DNA of 64,000 nt, from the NCBI GenBank assembly GCA_965216205.1, contig OZ244139.1:2976001-3040000 (forward strand), read 5' to 3'. Position numbers and translations under genes: made by a program. The notes beneath the pieces were generated by a model that saw only the letters and a program-made list of their open reading frames with translations, searched no databases and was not told where the DNA came from. Below, in pieces: positions 1-8,765 of the stretch (positions within the stretch are counted from its first letter, which is position 1; each line of letters opens with the position of its first letter). The stretch is from CADEDH01 sp965216205 (lineage in GTDB: Bacteria; Actinomycetota; Acidimicrobiia; Acidimicrobiales; SZUA-35).

Positions 1-929
1 AGCTGGCATCGGCCACCGAGACCGACGAGCGCTACGCCCGGGAGTGGCTCGAACAGCAGACCGTGAGCGGCTACCTCTCCGTGACCGACGCCACCGCCGC
101 ACCGTCCGATCGCCGGTACTCGATCGCCCCCGAGGTGGCCGAGCTCCTCACCAACCGATCGAGCCTCGCCTACATGGCGCCGTTCCCCGGCCTGTTGACG
201 TCGGTCGGCCACAACCTCCCCCAGCTGATCGAGGCGTTCCGTACCGGCGCCGGCTTCGGCTGGCACCAGCACGGCGACGGCGCTCGATGCGGCCAGGCCG
301 AAGCCAACCGGCCCATGTTCCTCAACCTCCTCGGCCAGGACTACCTCGCATCGCTACCAACGGTCGACGCCGCTCTGCGCAACGGCGGCACGGTGGCCGA
401 TGTCGGCTGCGGGCTCGGCTGGTCGTCGATCGGCATCGCCCAGGCCTATCCCGAGGCCCGAGTCGACGGCTACGACATCGATGGTCCATCGGTCGACCGA
501 GCCCGGATCCACGCCGCCGAAGCCGGCGTCGGTGACCGGGTCCGGTTCCACACCATCGACGTGGCCGAGCTCGAAGCCAGTGGCTACGACGTGGTGCTGG
601 CCCTCGAGTGCATCCACGACATGCCCGACCCGGTGTCGGTCCTCGGAGCCATGAGGAACATCGTGAAGCCCGGCGGCACCGTGATCGTCATGGACGAGCG
701 GGTCGGCGAGCACTTCACCGGCGAACCCGACCCGATCGAGCAGTTCATGTACGGCTTCAGCCTGCTCTGCTGCCTCGCCGACGGACGCAACGCCCCCGAA
801 TCGGTGGCCACCGGCACCGTCATGCGCCCAGCGACGCTCGAGCGCTACGCCACCGACGCCGGATTCGCCTCCGTCGAAGCGCTCGACATCGACAACGACT
901 TCTTCCGCTTCTACCGCCTCGCCCGCTAG
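1..929 (+). CDS. SAM-dependent methyltransferase, 5' end outside window
   Basis: This is a class I methyltransferase that would transfer a methyl group from SAM to an unknown small molecule. The reading frame is open from base 3 to the left edge, so the start lies upstream; the GTG at 63 is an internal codon. The visible N-terminal part (ETDERYAREWLEQQ) is the winged-helix domain common to small-molecule methyltransferases. The SAM-binding Rossmann motif is VADVGCGLGW, followed by an acidic strand end (GYDID) and the post-II region LALECIHDMPDP. It has a full-length relative in this window at 59912-61012 with the same domain order. The substrate cannot be told from sequence. Confidence 0.85.
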   Translation, partial: LASATETDERYAREWLEQQTVSGYLSVTDATAAPSDRRYSIAPEVAELLTNRSSLAYMAPFPGLLTSVGHNLPQLIEAFRTGAGFGWHQHGDGARCGQAEANRPMFLNLLGQDYLASLPTVDAALRNGGTVADVGCGLGWSSIGIAQAYPEARVDGYDIDGPSVDRARIHAAEAGVGDRVRFHTIDVAELEASGYDVVLALECIHDMPDPVSVLGAMRNIVKPGGTVIVMDERVGEHFTGEPDPIEQFMYGFSLLCCLADGRNAPESVATGTVMRPATLERYATDAGFASVEALDIDNDFFRFYRLAR

Positions 930-985
930 GTCCTTCGGGGCCCACCAACTCAGAAGGCTCCAACAACTCGTAAGGAATCCAACCC

Positions 986-1663
986 ATGACCACCTCCCCG
1001 ATCCTCGGCTCGGTCGACCCCACCGCCAGCACGTTCGACAACGGAGCAAGAGGCCGCTTCAACGCCTGGTTCTTCACCGCCTTCGACCGCTACATCAACT
1101 TCATCACCCGTGAGCACAAGGGCACGGCGTTCGCCGACATCCGCCGAGGCGACGTCGTCGAACTCGGGCCAGGTGTCGGGGCCAACCTCTCCTACGTCCC
1201 CGCCGGCGGTCGGCTGTTGGCCATCGAGCCGAACGAGGCGATGCACCCGCGCCTGATCGAACGGGCCGCTGAACGCGGACTCCAGCTCGAGCTGATCAAG
1301 GCATCAGCCGAGACGATCCCGCTCCCCGACTCATCGGTCGACGAGGTCATCTGCTCGCTCGTGCTCTGCACCGTGAACGACCCGGCGGCCACGGTCGCCG
1401 AGGTGCTGCGGATCCTGCGGCCCGGCGGCAGCTTCCGGTTCGTCGAGCACGTGGTGGCCCATCCAGCCTCGCCCCGCCGCTGGATCCAGGCCACGATCGC
1501 CAAACCGTGGGCCTGGATCTTCGAGGGGTGCCAACTGTGCCGGGACACCGGTCACCTCGTCGAGCACGCCGGCTTCAGCCAGGCCACCGTCGACCGGCAC
1601 CGTCTCCGGCAGTCGGTCTTCTTCCCCGTCAACTCCGCCATCTCTGGAATCGCGGTCAAATGA
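986..1663 (+). CDS. Class I SAM-dependent methyltransferase (Methyltransf_11 type)
   Basis: A 225-residue cytoplasmic methyltransferase of the UbiE/METTL7 type. The glycine-rich SAM motif VVELGPGVGANLSYV lies near residues 52-66. It is followed by the acidic LLAIEPNEAMHP and by a motif-IV-like stretch (VDEVICSLVLCTVNDP), then the RPGGSFRFVEHV strand. The start ATG at 986 is preceded by AAGGAA. The stop overlaps the start of the next gene (ATGA at 1660-1663), so the two are translationally coupled and probably act on the same or linked substrates. The substrate is unknown. Confidence 0.85.
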   Translation: MTTSPILGSVDPTASTFDNGARGRFNAWFFTAFDRYINFITREHKGTAFADIRRGDVVELGPGVGANLSYVPAGGRLLAIEPNEAMHPRLIERAAERGLQLELIKASAETIPLPDSSVDEVICSLVLCTVNDPAATVAEVLRILRPGGSFRFVEHVVAHPASPRRWIQATIAKPWAWIFEGCQLCRDTGHLVEHAGFSQATVDRHRLRQSVFFPVNSAISGIAVK

Positions 1664-2511
1664 CCGCGCCCACCATCCCGAGACTCGGCGCGGACGCCGA
1701 CCCCGCATCCCTGGTCGCCGCCGTCGACGATGCCGGTGCGGTGATCATCGAAGACTTCCTCACCACGGCTCGACTGGACGCGCTGACCACCGAGGTCCAG
1801 CCCCACATCGACCGAGCCGATCCCGACACCGAGCACGTGAACGATGTGCTCCAGACCTTCTATCGTCGGGTCAGGAACGTCACCGGACTGGCCGGCAAAT
1901 CGACGACGTTCGTCGATTCCGTACTGCTCAATCCCCTCCTGCTGGCCGCAGCTGATGCGATCCTCGGCCCCAACTGTGCCGACTACACCCTCAACGTCGC
2001 TCAACTCATGGTGCGCGAACCAGGTAGCGAACGACAATGGCTGCACCGCGACCAGAACGTCTGGTCGTTTCTCCCGGCCGACCACATCGAGGTCGAGTTG
2101 GCCTCGATCGTGGCGCTGGCCGACTTCACCGCCGAGAACGGTGCCACCGCCATCGTCCCCGGCAGCCACCGGTGGTCGGCCGATCGCGAGCCCGACGAGC
2201 GCGAGGTGACCTACGCCGAGATGTCGGCCGGCTCCGCCGTCGTCTATCTCGGGTCGACGATTCACGCTGGTGGTGCCAACCGCACGGCCTGCGGCGCACC
2301 CAGGATCCACCTGAGCTACGTGGTGGGCTGGCTTCGGCCAGAGGAGAACAACACCCTCGCCGTCCCTCCAGTCGTCGCCCGCACACTCCCCCGCCGTGCT
2401 CAGGAACTGGTCGGCTACGCAATGCACGACGCCACCAAGTCGGGCGGCGGCTATCTCGGCTGTGTCGATCTCCGGAACCCGGCCGACATGCTCGTCGCCG
2501 GCGACCTGTGA
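1660..2511 (+). CDS. Phytanoyl-CoA dioxygenase (PhyH) family oxygenase
   Basis: A non-haem Fe(II)/2-oxoglutarate-dependent oxygenase of about 283 residues. The metal triad is visible: His129 and Asp131 in LHRDQ, and a distal His202 in STIHAGGANRT. The longer open frame from 1507 is rejected because ATG 1660 overlaps the upstream methyltransferase stop (ATGA). The family hydroxylates lipids, secondary metabolites or betaines; the substrate here is not predictable. Coupling to a methyltransferase suggests modification of the same molecule, which is inference. Confidence 0.85.
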   Translation: MTAPTIPRLGADADPASLVAAVDDAGAVIIEDFLTTARLDALTTEVQPHIDRADPDTEHVNDVLQTFYRRVRNVTGLAGKSTTFVDSVLLNPLLLAAADAILGPNCADYTLNVAQLMVREPGSERQWLHRDQNVWSFLPADHIEVELASIVALADFTAENGATAIVPGSHRWSADREPDEREVTYAEMSAGSAVVYLGSTIHAGGANRTACGAPRIHLSYVVGWLRPEENNTLAVPPVVARTLPRRAQELVGYAMHDATKSGGGYLGCVDLRNPADMLVAGDL

Positions 2512-2543
2512 CCCCCGACCGCGTGCTGTGTCATCACCATTGA

Positions 2544-2690
2544 CAGCACCGGATCGATCAACCACCAGCACCGCTCTACATCGTGCACCTGTCGTCGGCC
2601 AACGCGCTGGAAGAGGTGATCGCCGCACGCGACCGGGGCCTGCACCCCGCAGCGGGCTTCTACTGCGGCGGAGCTACGCCACGCTACTGA
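2544..2690 (+). pseudogene. Fragment of a dihydropyrimidinase/hydantoinase-like gene
   Basis: About 48 codons read without a start between the oxygenase stop and the LysR stop. The piece PLYIVHLSSANALEEVIAA closely resembles the conserved strand-helix of D-hydantoinases and dihydropyrimidinases, which contains a metal-binding His in a VHLS context. The rest of the roughly 450-residue enzyme is missing on both sides, and the frame closes on a stop that overlaps the LysR 3' end. I read this as the scar of a deleted amidohydrolase gene. The family call rests on one short motif. Confidence 0.5.
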
Positions 2691-3619
2691 GGCGTCCTCG
2701 AACCAGCGGAACACGGCGGTCCGACGTGACCGCCGGCGAGAGCCGCATGCCCCTGACTCGAGCGAGTCTCGTGAAGCAGTATCTCGATGACCGGCGTCAC
2801 GTCGGCCCGTGCCACGGAACGGCAGACGGCGAAGATGGTGCGTGACCACCCGACGGCTTGGGCGGCCACGGTGAGGCCGGAGCGGTCAGACCCGAGCAGG
2901 AGTTCCGGCACGATCGTGACACCGTGGCCGGCGGCGACCAGGGCGAGGAGCGTGTCGTTGTCGGCGACGACTCCCGAGATCGACGGATCGATCTGGTGGG
3001 CTTCGAGGATGTTGATCGTGGCCGCGGCGCAGCGGGTGTCTCGCCCGTTGAGGAGCCAGTCGGTGGCGCCGAGCTGGTCGACGGTGGTGGTTGGCTCCAT
3101 GTCGGCGGGTAGGACCAGGCGAAGACGATCGGTCAGGAGGGGAACGAAGTCGAAGCGGTCGTCTCGCTCCGAGGGGAGACCCTCGTATTCCTGGGTCAGC
3201 ACGAGATCCACCGACCCGAGACTGAGGTCTCGGAGTGCATCGACGTCTTCGCCCTCGATCACCTCGAGCGTGGTGATCTCGGTGAGCTCGGTCAGGCGAG
3301 GGACCACCAGCGTCGAGATGGCGGACGCAAAGCCGGCGATGATGCAACGCGGAGCCGTCGGCAGGCTGGTCGCCGCTCGCCGGGCCGAGGTTTCCAGGTC
3401 GAGCATCTGGAGTGCGATCGGCAGGAGGGCGGTGCCCGAACCGGTGAGTCGGAGTCGTCGACCAACGCGATCGAACAGTGGCACCCCGAGCTCGGCTTCC
3501 AACTTTGCGACGTGCTGGGACACCGCAGGCGGTGTGAACTGCTGCGCTGCAGCCGCCGCTGCGACCGTGCCGCGCTCGGCGACCTCGGCGAACGAGCGAA
3601 GCTGTTGCAGATCAAGCAT
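2684..3619 (-). CDS. LysR-family transcriptional regulator
   Basis: A 311-residue LysR regulator. The N-terminal winged HTH begins MLDLQQLRSFAEVAERGT, with recognition-helix residues PPAVSQHVAKLEAELG, followed by a periplasmic-binding-like effector domain. ATG 3619 is chosen because the LysR signature starts there; the longer open frame adds about 117 non-homologous residues. The gene diverges from the DapA/oxidase pair starting at 3693, which it most likely controls in response to that pathway's substrate. A short dyad at 3668-3684 in the shared promoter region is the candidate operator. Confidence 0.85.
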   Translation of the reverse strand: MLDLQQLRSFAEVAERGTVAAAAAAQQFTPPAVSQHVAKLEAELGVPLFDRVGRRLRLTGSGTALLPIALQMLDLETSARRAATSLPTAPRCIIAGFASAISTLVVPRLTELTEITTLEVIEGEDVDALRDLSLGSVDLVLTQEYEGLPSERDDRFDFVPLLTDRLRLVLPADMEPTTTVDQLGATDWLLNGRDTRCAAATINILEAHQIDPSISGVVADNDTLLALVAAGHGVTIVPELLLGSDRSGLTVAAQAVGWSRTIFAVCRSVARADVTPVIEILLHETRSSQGHAALAGGHVGPPCSAGSRTPQ

Positions 3620-3667
3620 CGAAACGAAGACTAATCTCCAGCGGTAGCAGTCGGAACTTTTCTTTAC

Positions 3668-3684
3668 GTTCGGGTCGAGCGAAC
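3668..3684. promoter_or_regulatory. Candidate LysR operator between divergent genes
   Basis: The dyad GTTCG-N7-CGAAC lies in the 73-bp gap between the LysR start and the DapA-family start, inside the only AT-richer stretch of the locus (cttttctttacg). Its placement just before the target gene suits LysR-type control, but the match is short. Confidence 0.35.
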
Positions 3685-3692
3685 ATAGCGCC

Positions 3693-4658
3693 ATGGCCGA
3701 TTGTTCGCGGCGTGATCTGCGGGGGCTCTGGGTTCCGATCGTCACGCCGTTCCACGAGGACGGCGACGTGGACCTCGCCTCCTTGCGCCGCCTCGCCGAT
3801 CGCCTCCTGGTTGACGGTGTCACGGGTCTGGTTGCGCTCGGCACGACCGGCGAGCCGTCGACACTCACGATCGACGAACGCTTGCGGGTGGCCGAGACCT
3901 GTGCCGAGGCTTGCCGGGCCGTTGCACGCCCGCTGCTCGTGGGTGCGGGATCGAACAGCACCGCCGGCACTCTCGAAGAGATTCACCGCATCGCTGATCG
4001 TGTCGCTGACCACGTCACCGAGACGGCGGTGCTGGTCGTCGTGCCGTACTACACACGACCGTCAGAGCAGGCGATCGTCGAGCACTTTGGGCTGGTTGCC
4101 GACGAGAGCCCGGTTCCGGTTGTCATGTACAACATCCCGTATCGGACCGGCCGCGACGTTGGTGCTGCGGCCCTCCTCGAAGCGAGTCACCATCGAAACA
4201 TCATCGGGCTCAAGCAGTCGGTCGGGAGTCTCGACCGATCGACCCTCGAGATCCTCGCTGGCTGCTCGAACCGGCTGCAGCTCCTGGCCGGCGACGACGC
4301 CTTCATTGCCCCGACGATCCTCATGGGCGGGGTCGGCGCGATCGCAGCCGCCGCCCACCTCTGCACACCCCACTTCGCTGCGATGGTGACCGCCGGCCTC
4401 GCCGGCGACGCCGAGCGAGCCGGCGAGCTGTCCGCATCGCTACTCCCCGTCGTTGCCGCCGGCTTCGCCGAACCGAATCCTGCGGTGTGGAAGGCGGCAT
4501 TGACGACCTACGGCGAGATCAGCAGCGCGACGGTTCGTCGACCGTTGACCGTGGCGTCGACCGACGCGACCCAGAGGCTGTTGACCGCCGTTGCCGGCGC
4601 GGCGGGGCCGGCCGACTGGGCCAGCGGGTCTCCAGTGGCGCCGGTGCCTGCATCGTGA
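3693..4658 (+). CDS. Dihydrodipicolinate synthase/N-acetylneuraminate lyase family protein
   Basis: A 321-residue TIM-barrel lyase/aldolase of the DapA superfamily that forms a Schiff base with a 2-oxo acid. The family features are present: ALGTTGEPSTL, the catalytic Tyr146 in MYNIPYRTG and the Schiff-base Lys174 in GLKQS. The organism's true dapA would normally sit with lysine or cell-wall genes. Here the gene is translationally coupled (GTGA overlap) to an amine-type FAD oxidase and sits under a divergent LysR gene, so a catabolic role is more likely. One candidate is deamination of a pyrroline-hydroxy-carboxylate in hydroxyproline breakdown. That role is inference. Confidence 0.8.
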   Translation: MADCSRRDLRGLWVPIVTPFHEDGDVDLASLRRLADRLLVDGVTGLVALGTTGEPSTLTIDERLRVAETCAEACRAVARPLLVGAGSNSTAGTLEEIHRIADRVADHVTETAVLVVVPYYTRPSEQAIVEHFGLVADESPVPVVMYNIPYRTGRDVGAAALLEASHHRNIIGLKQSVGSLDRSTLEILAGCSNRLQLLAGDDAFIAPTILMGGVGAIAAAAHLCTPHFAAMVTAGLAGDAERAGELSASLLPVVAAGFAEPNPAVWKAALTTYGEISSATVRRPLTVASTDATQRLLTAVAGAAGPADWASGSPVAPVPAS

Positions 4659-5803
4659 GTCGGGCCCTGAGCTACTGGGAGGCGACCGGGTCATCTCGGT
4701 TCTCGTCGATCGACGAACTGCCGGCGACCGTCGATGTGCTGGTGGTCGGCGGTGGCTTCACCGGCCACTGGCTGGCCTACTTCCTGACGAAGCGCCGACA
4801 ACAGCGGCCATCGGTGCTCGTCGCCGAGCGCGACCGGATCGGCTACGGCGCAAGCACCCGGAACGCGGGATTCCTGTCGAGCGGGAACGTGAGTGAGTGG
4901 CTGCTGGAATGGCGCGAGCAGGGAGAAGCGGCGACCCTGCACAACTACACAGCTCGCCGGAGCGGGGCCCAGATCCTGCTTCGTGAGTTGGGGGACTCGA
5001 TCTCGGCTGTGAGGTGTGGGTCAGCGGACCTCGATCCGCCCACCGATGCCGGTTCCCGGCTGGTGGTCGCCTTCAACGACCTCGTTACCGCTGATGGTTC
5101 GCCGTCGCCCTTTGGCCGCCGGGTGCTCGACATCGGCGGCCGAGCACAGGAGGTCTGGTTCAACGCCGACGACTACGCCATCGACCCCCTGGACGTGCTC
5201 GCCCAGCTCCACGGTCGAACGGTCGACCAAGGCGTGGCGTTCAGCTACCGGTCGGAGGTCGTCGAGATCGGCGACGGGCGGGCAGAGATCGCCACCGCGG
5301 CTGGGCGACAGGAGGTGCGCTACCGCCACGCCTTCGTGTGCACGAACGGGTTCATTCGGAAACTCCACCCCGACTCGACCGTCGCCCCAGCCCGAGGGCA
5401 GATCTTGGTGACCGGGCCGTGCGACGCACCGACAGCCGACGTGCTGGGCTTCCTCGACGAGGGCCACGACTACTTCCGCTTCGCAGACGGGCGGCTGCTC
5501 GTCGGCGGCGGTCGCCACCGATTCGGGGCCGACGAGCAGACCGACGAGCTGGCGACCACAACCGCCGTGCAGGACTACCTCGAGAACCTCGCCCGCCGGT
5601 TGGCGGGTGAACCGAGCACGATCGAGATCGAGTACCGATGGGCCGGCATCATGGGACTGCCCCATGGCGTACACGGTTCCGTGCGTGCGCTCGAAACACC
5701 GACACCGATCGACGCTCGAACCGACGCGGTTGCCGGGCTCGGCGGCTGGGGCGTGACCCTCGCCCCCTACCTCGGCGAGCTCCTCGCGCAACGAATCCAC
5801 TGA
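4655..5803 (+). CDS. FAD-dependent amino acid/amine oxidoreductase (DAO family)
   Basis: A 382-residue flavoprotein of the glycine oxidase/D-amino acid oxidase/PuuB group. The dinucleotide-binding motif VLVVGGGFTGHWLAYFL starts near residue 21, with the ribose-binding acidic residue in LVAERDRIGYGASTRNAG. A second FAD-contact region near the C terminus reads VAGLGGWGVTLAP. The GTG start at 4655 overlaps the upstream stop (GTGA); the longer frame from 4487 runs inside the DapA-family gene. It probably oxidises an amine or imino acid whose product is used by the coupled DapA-family enzyme. The substrate is not identifiable. Confidence 0.8.
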   Translation: MSRALSYWEATGSSRFSSIDELPATVDVLVVGGGFTGHWLAYFLTKRRQQRPSVLVAERDRIGYGASTRNAGFLSSGNVSEWLLEWREQGEAATLHNYTARRSGAQILLRELGDSISAVRCGSADLDPPTDAGSRLVVAFNDLVTADGSPSPFGRRVLDIGGRAQEVWFNADDYAIDPLDVLAQLHGRTVDQGVAFSYRSEVVEIGDGRAEIATAAGRQEVRYRHAFVCTNGFIRKLHPDSTVAPARGQILVTGPCDAPTADVLGFLDEGHDYFRFADGRLLVGGGRHRFGADEQTDELATTTAVQDYLENLARRLAGEPSTIEIEYRWAGIMGLPHGVHGSVRALETPTPIDARTDAVAGLGGWGVTLAPYLGELLAQRIH

Positions 5804-5957
5804 CCACGGACCCAGGCGCTGACACCCGCGGGCAGGTGGAGGATGCGACGTTCGGATGATGGATGAGGCGACGTCTGCCTGATTCGCCCGGCGGGCACGT
5901 CGATCAGGCTGATTCCAGCAGCTCAACCGAGAGCTGGCCCACCAAGGAGCTACACCG

Positions 5958-6917
5958 ATGTCATTCACGACCACCCCGCACCGACCGGCGGCCACAGGGT
6001 CCACCGCCAGCGACGACAGCACCCGTCCCCCATTGCCGACCCGCACCCCAACGGGCCGCGCCCGCCGCCTCCTCGGGCGAACCGCCGTCGCCCTTGCCGC
6101 CATCGTTGCGGTGTTGGCGGTGGTGGTGGCCTACTCGACGCGCCAAACCGAAGCCGACATCCGAGGGCTCCGTGAACGTGTCGAGGTCATCGGCGCGGCC
6201 GGCCCTTCTCCCGTCTACGAGGCCGACGCGATCGCCCAGCTGCCCGAACCGGTCCAGCGCTACTTCGACTACACCTTCGTCGACACACCCGAGCCCATGG
6301 GCTTCGTCACCCTCACGATGGCAGGCGACTTCCGCCGTCCTCTGACCGAGGGCTTCGCCCCCACAACGGGCGAACAGACCATCGCCGTCGGCACGCCGAG
6401 CCTGATGTTCTCGGCCCGGACGAGCGTCTTCCCCGGTGTGTGGGCCCGGGCCTATGACTTCTACGCCAACGGCGACATGGAGATGAAGGCCAAGGTCATG
6501 TCCACCCTCACCGTGGTCGATGAGTCCGCAACCCCCGAACTGAACCAGACGTCGTTGCGGCGCTGGCTCCTGGAGAGCCCCCTGTACCCCGCCGCCCTCC
6601 TGCCGGGCGGTCCTGTGCGGTGGGAGGCGATCGACGACACCCATGCCCGGGCCATCGTGAGCGCGGATGGGCTCGAAGCCTCACTCGTCGCCACCTTCCG
6701 CCCCGACGGCAGCCTGGCATCGTTCGCGGCCGAGGAGGACGGCGACCTGACCACGCCGTACCACGGCTCCGGTGAACACGTCGAGCGAGGCGACGACCGG
6801 CTGGTCGACGGGATGATGATTCCCCACAGCTTCACCATTTCCCGAGCCGCCGGAGGCGAACTGCTTCCCTTCTGGACCGGCACTCTCGAAGCCATCAGCT
6901 TCCACCCCGCCGACTAG
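5958..6917 (+). CDS. DUF6544-like membrane-anchored protein
   Basis: A 319-residue protein with a proline/threonine-rich head (about 1-35), one membrane segment (LLGRTAVALAAIVAVLAVVV, about residues 38-57) and an extracytoplasmic domain. The domain opens with LPEPVQRYFDYTF and contains a Phe/Arg-rich beta core (LMFSARTSVFPGVWARAYDFY). The LPEPVQRY opening followed by repeated strands is typical of DUF6544, a family without known function. It precedes a DUF1772 membrane protein and a two-component system on the same strand, suggesting an envelope-stress or sensing operon. Confidence 0.6.
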   Translation: MSFTTTPHRPAATGSTASDDSTRPPLPTRTPTGRARRLLGRTAVALAAIVAVLAVVVAYSTRQTEADIRGLRERVEVIGAAGPSPVYEADAIAQLPEPVQRYFDYTFVDTPEPMGFVTLTMAGDFRRPLTEGFAPTTGEQTIAVGTPSLMFSARTSVFPGVWARAYDFYANGDMEMKAKVMSTLTVVDESATPELNQTSLRRWLLESPLYPAALLPGGPVRWEAIDDTHARAIVSADGLEASLVATFRPDGSLASFAAEEDGDLTTPYHGSGEHVERGDDRLVDGMMIPHSFTISRAAGGELLPFWTGTLEAISFHPAD

Positions 6918-6981
6918 CCAACCGATCTCGACCAGGATGAGACCCACGACCCACCACCGAGTCCCCGAGGAGGAGGCGACC

Positions 6982-7572
6982 ATGCCAGATCAGAACCGCC
7001 ACCGGACCGGAGGCGCCAAGCGCGACACCTTTGACGAGGTACTCAGAGCCGGCACGTTCGGACGGCTCACGATGCTCATCGCCACCGTGCTGGCCGGGCT
7101 CTCCGCTGGGTTCTTCTTCACCTACGAGGCCTCGGTCACCCTCGGGCTGGCCGATGTCAGCGACATCGCCTACGTCGAGACCTTCCAAGCGATCAACGAC
7201 ACCGTCCAGAATCCGGCCTTCGGGATCGTGTTCTTCGGCTCGGTACCTGCCATCGCCGTTGCCGCCGCCGCGAACTGGACAACGGCGCCACCAGCCGCTC
7301 GGATGCTGCTGGTCGCCGCGTTGCCGTTGTATCTCGCCGGGTTGATCATCACCGGCACCGGAAACGTCCCGCTCAACAACGACCTCGCCGAGATCACCAA
7401 CGTCACCCCCGAGACCGCGGCCACCGCCCGGACAGCGTTCGAGGACGACTGGAACCGGCTCAACCTGCTTCGCAGCGTCTCGGTCGGGGCCAGCTTCGCC
7501 TGCCTCGCCGGCGTCAGCGTCCTGTCACCAGGCCGCTCACGCATCACAGCGAACGGCGGCAACACTGGATGA
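6982..7572 (+). CDS. DUF1772 (anthrone oxygenase-like) integral membrane protein
   Basis: A 196-residue protein with four hydrophobic helices (around LTMLIATVLAGLSAGFFFTY, FGIVFFGSVPAIAVAAAA, MLLVAALPLYLAGLIITGTG and LLRSVSVGASFACLAGVSVL). The NVPLNNDLAEI and FEDDWNRLN segments are characteristic of DUF1772/anthrone oxygenase-like proteins. ATG 6982 is preceded by a strong GGAGGAGG ribosome site, which decides against the earlier in-frame start at 6937. The stop overlaps the histidine kinase start by 4 nt. Bacterial members have no proven oxygenase activity. Confidence 0.75.
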   Translation: MPDQNRHRTGGAKRDTFDEVLRAGTFGRLTMLIATVLAGLSAGFFFTYEASVTLGLADVSDIAYVETFQAINDTVQNPAFGIVFFGSVPAIAVAAAANWTTAPPAARMLLVAALPLYLAGLIITGTGNVPLNNDLAEITNVTPETAATARTAFEDDWNRLNLLRSVSVGASFACLAGVSVLSPGRSRITANGGNTG

Positions 7573-8765
7573 CCGTGGCCGAACCTTCCGCCATCGCACG
7601 CCGGCGATCACCCTCGCCCGGCGACTTCGCCCTCGCTGCGAGCCTGCTGGGTGTAGCCATCATGTCGGGGTTCTATGTCGACGCCAATCGGCCCGACACC
7701 ATCGAGCCCTCGGCCTGGTGGCACTGGCTCCTCATCGGCAGCCCGCCCACGCTCGTCGCGCTTCGCCGCACAGCGCCCGTCGCCGTGACCGTGGCTGCCA
7801 CCGTCGCCCAAACATCGATCTGGGTCAGCAATCTTCCTGAAGTCCTGCTTCCGGTCATCGTCATCCTCTACACCGCGGCCTCCGAAGACAGCCGGGGAGC
7901 CCGGGTCGCCATCGCCGCCAGCGCTGCGCTCACTGCGGTCACGGGAATCGGCGTACGGATCGCCGACGACGTCTCCGCCTATCAACTCCCCCTGATCGTG
8001 CTGACCTGCGGAACCGCGATCGTGCTCGGGGTCAACGCCAACCGGCAACGCCGAAGCGCCGAACAGCTCACCGCCCAGATCACCGAAGTCCGGGTCCGTG
8101 GCGAACACGAACGTGACCGAGCGATCACCGAGGAACGAGCCCACATCGCACGAGAGCTCCACGACATCATCGGACACACCCTGTCGGTGATCGCCGTGCG
8201 AGCCGAAGCCGCCGACCGAACCGGTCACAACCGACCCGACGACGGCCACAAAGCCTTCGCCGACATCGCCGCGTTGGCCCGCAACGCGCTCGACCAGACC
8301 CGGCGAGTCCTCACCGGGCTCCGCCAGGCAACACCCGCCGATCTCGCCCCTGCGCCCGACCTCGACGCAACCAGACAACTGGTCACCGACCTCACCGCCG
8401 CGGGCGTCAACGCCACCCTGACCGAACAAGGATGCAAAGGCCACGAAGCACCTGCCGTCGTCGCCGGCGGCGCCCACCGCATCGTCCAGGAATCGCTCAC
8501 CAACGCCATCAAGCACGGCGGCCACAACGTCACCGTCGACGTCCAACTCACCTGCAGCCCAACCGCGCTCGACATCGTCGTCACCAACAGCGTCGACCCA
8601 ACAAGCAACTTCCCCGACCGCGTCGGCGGTGCCGGTCTCGCAGGAATGGCCGAACGTGCCGCCATCCTGGGCGGAAGCCTCGACGCCCGCCAGCAAGGCG
8701 ACCAGTTCATCGTGGAAGCCAGCCTGCCCACCCGACCCGGCCCGACCGAAGGGCGCCAACAATGA
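7569..8765 (+). CDS. Sensor histidine kinase (HisKA_3/NarL-type)
   Basis: A 398-residue membrane kinase. An N-terminal bundle of about five hydrophobic segments (residues 15-155) serves as the sensor and there is no large extracellular domain. The dimerisation/phosphoacceptor helix has EERAHIARELHDIIGHTL with phospho-His198. The ATPase domain has the N-box HRIVQESLTNAIKHG and the glycine-rich GGAGLAGMAERA. It overlaps the response regulator at 8762 by 4 nt, so the two form a cognate pair. The intramembrane sensor suggests detection of membrane or lipid perturbation. Confidence 0.9.
   Translation: MTVAEPSAIARRRSPSPGDFALAASLLGVAIMSGFYVDANRPDTIEPSAWWHWLLIGSPPTLVALRRTAPVAVTVAATVAQTSIWVSNLPEVLLPVIVILYTAASEDSRGARVAIAASAALTAVTGIGVRIADDVSAYQLPLIVLTCGTAIVLGVNANRQRRSAEQLTAQITEVRVRGEHERDRAITEERAHIARELHDIIGHTLSVIAVRAEAADRTGHNRPDDGHKAFADIAALARNALDQTRRVLTGLRQATPADLAPAPDLDATRQLVTDLTAAGVNATLTEQGCKGHEAPAVVAGGAHRIVQESLTNAIKHGGHNVTVDVQLTCSPTALDIVVTNSVDPTSNFPDRVGGAGLAGMAERAAILGGSLDARQQGDQFIVEASLPTRPGPTEGRQQ

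Noticed and set aside
2541..2543. In-frame UGA before the hydantoinase-like fragment as another selenocysteine site
   Set aside because: The codons upstream of it belong to a shadow frame of the oxygenase gene and show no family similarity, so there is no protein on the left side to join.
3693..4658. Biosynthetic dapA
   Set aside because: No lysine or cell-wall genes are nearby, and it is translationally coupled to an amine oxidase under a divergent LysR regulator.
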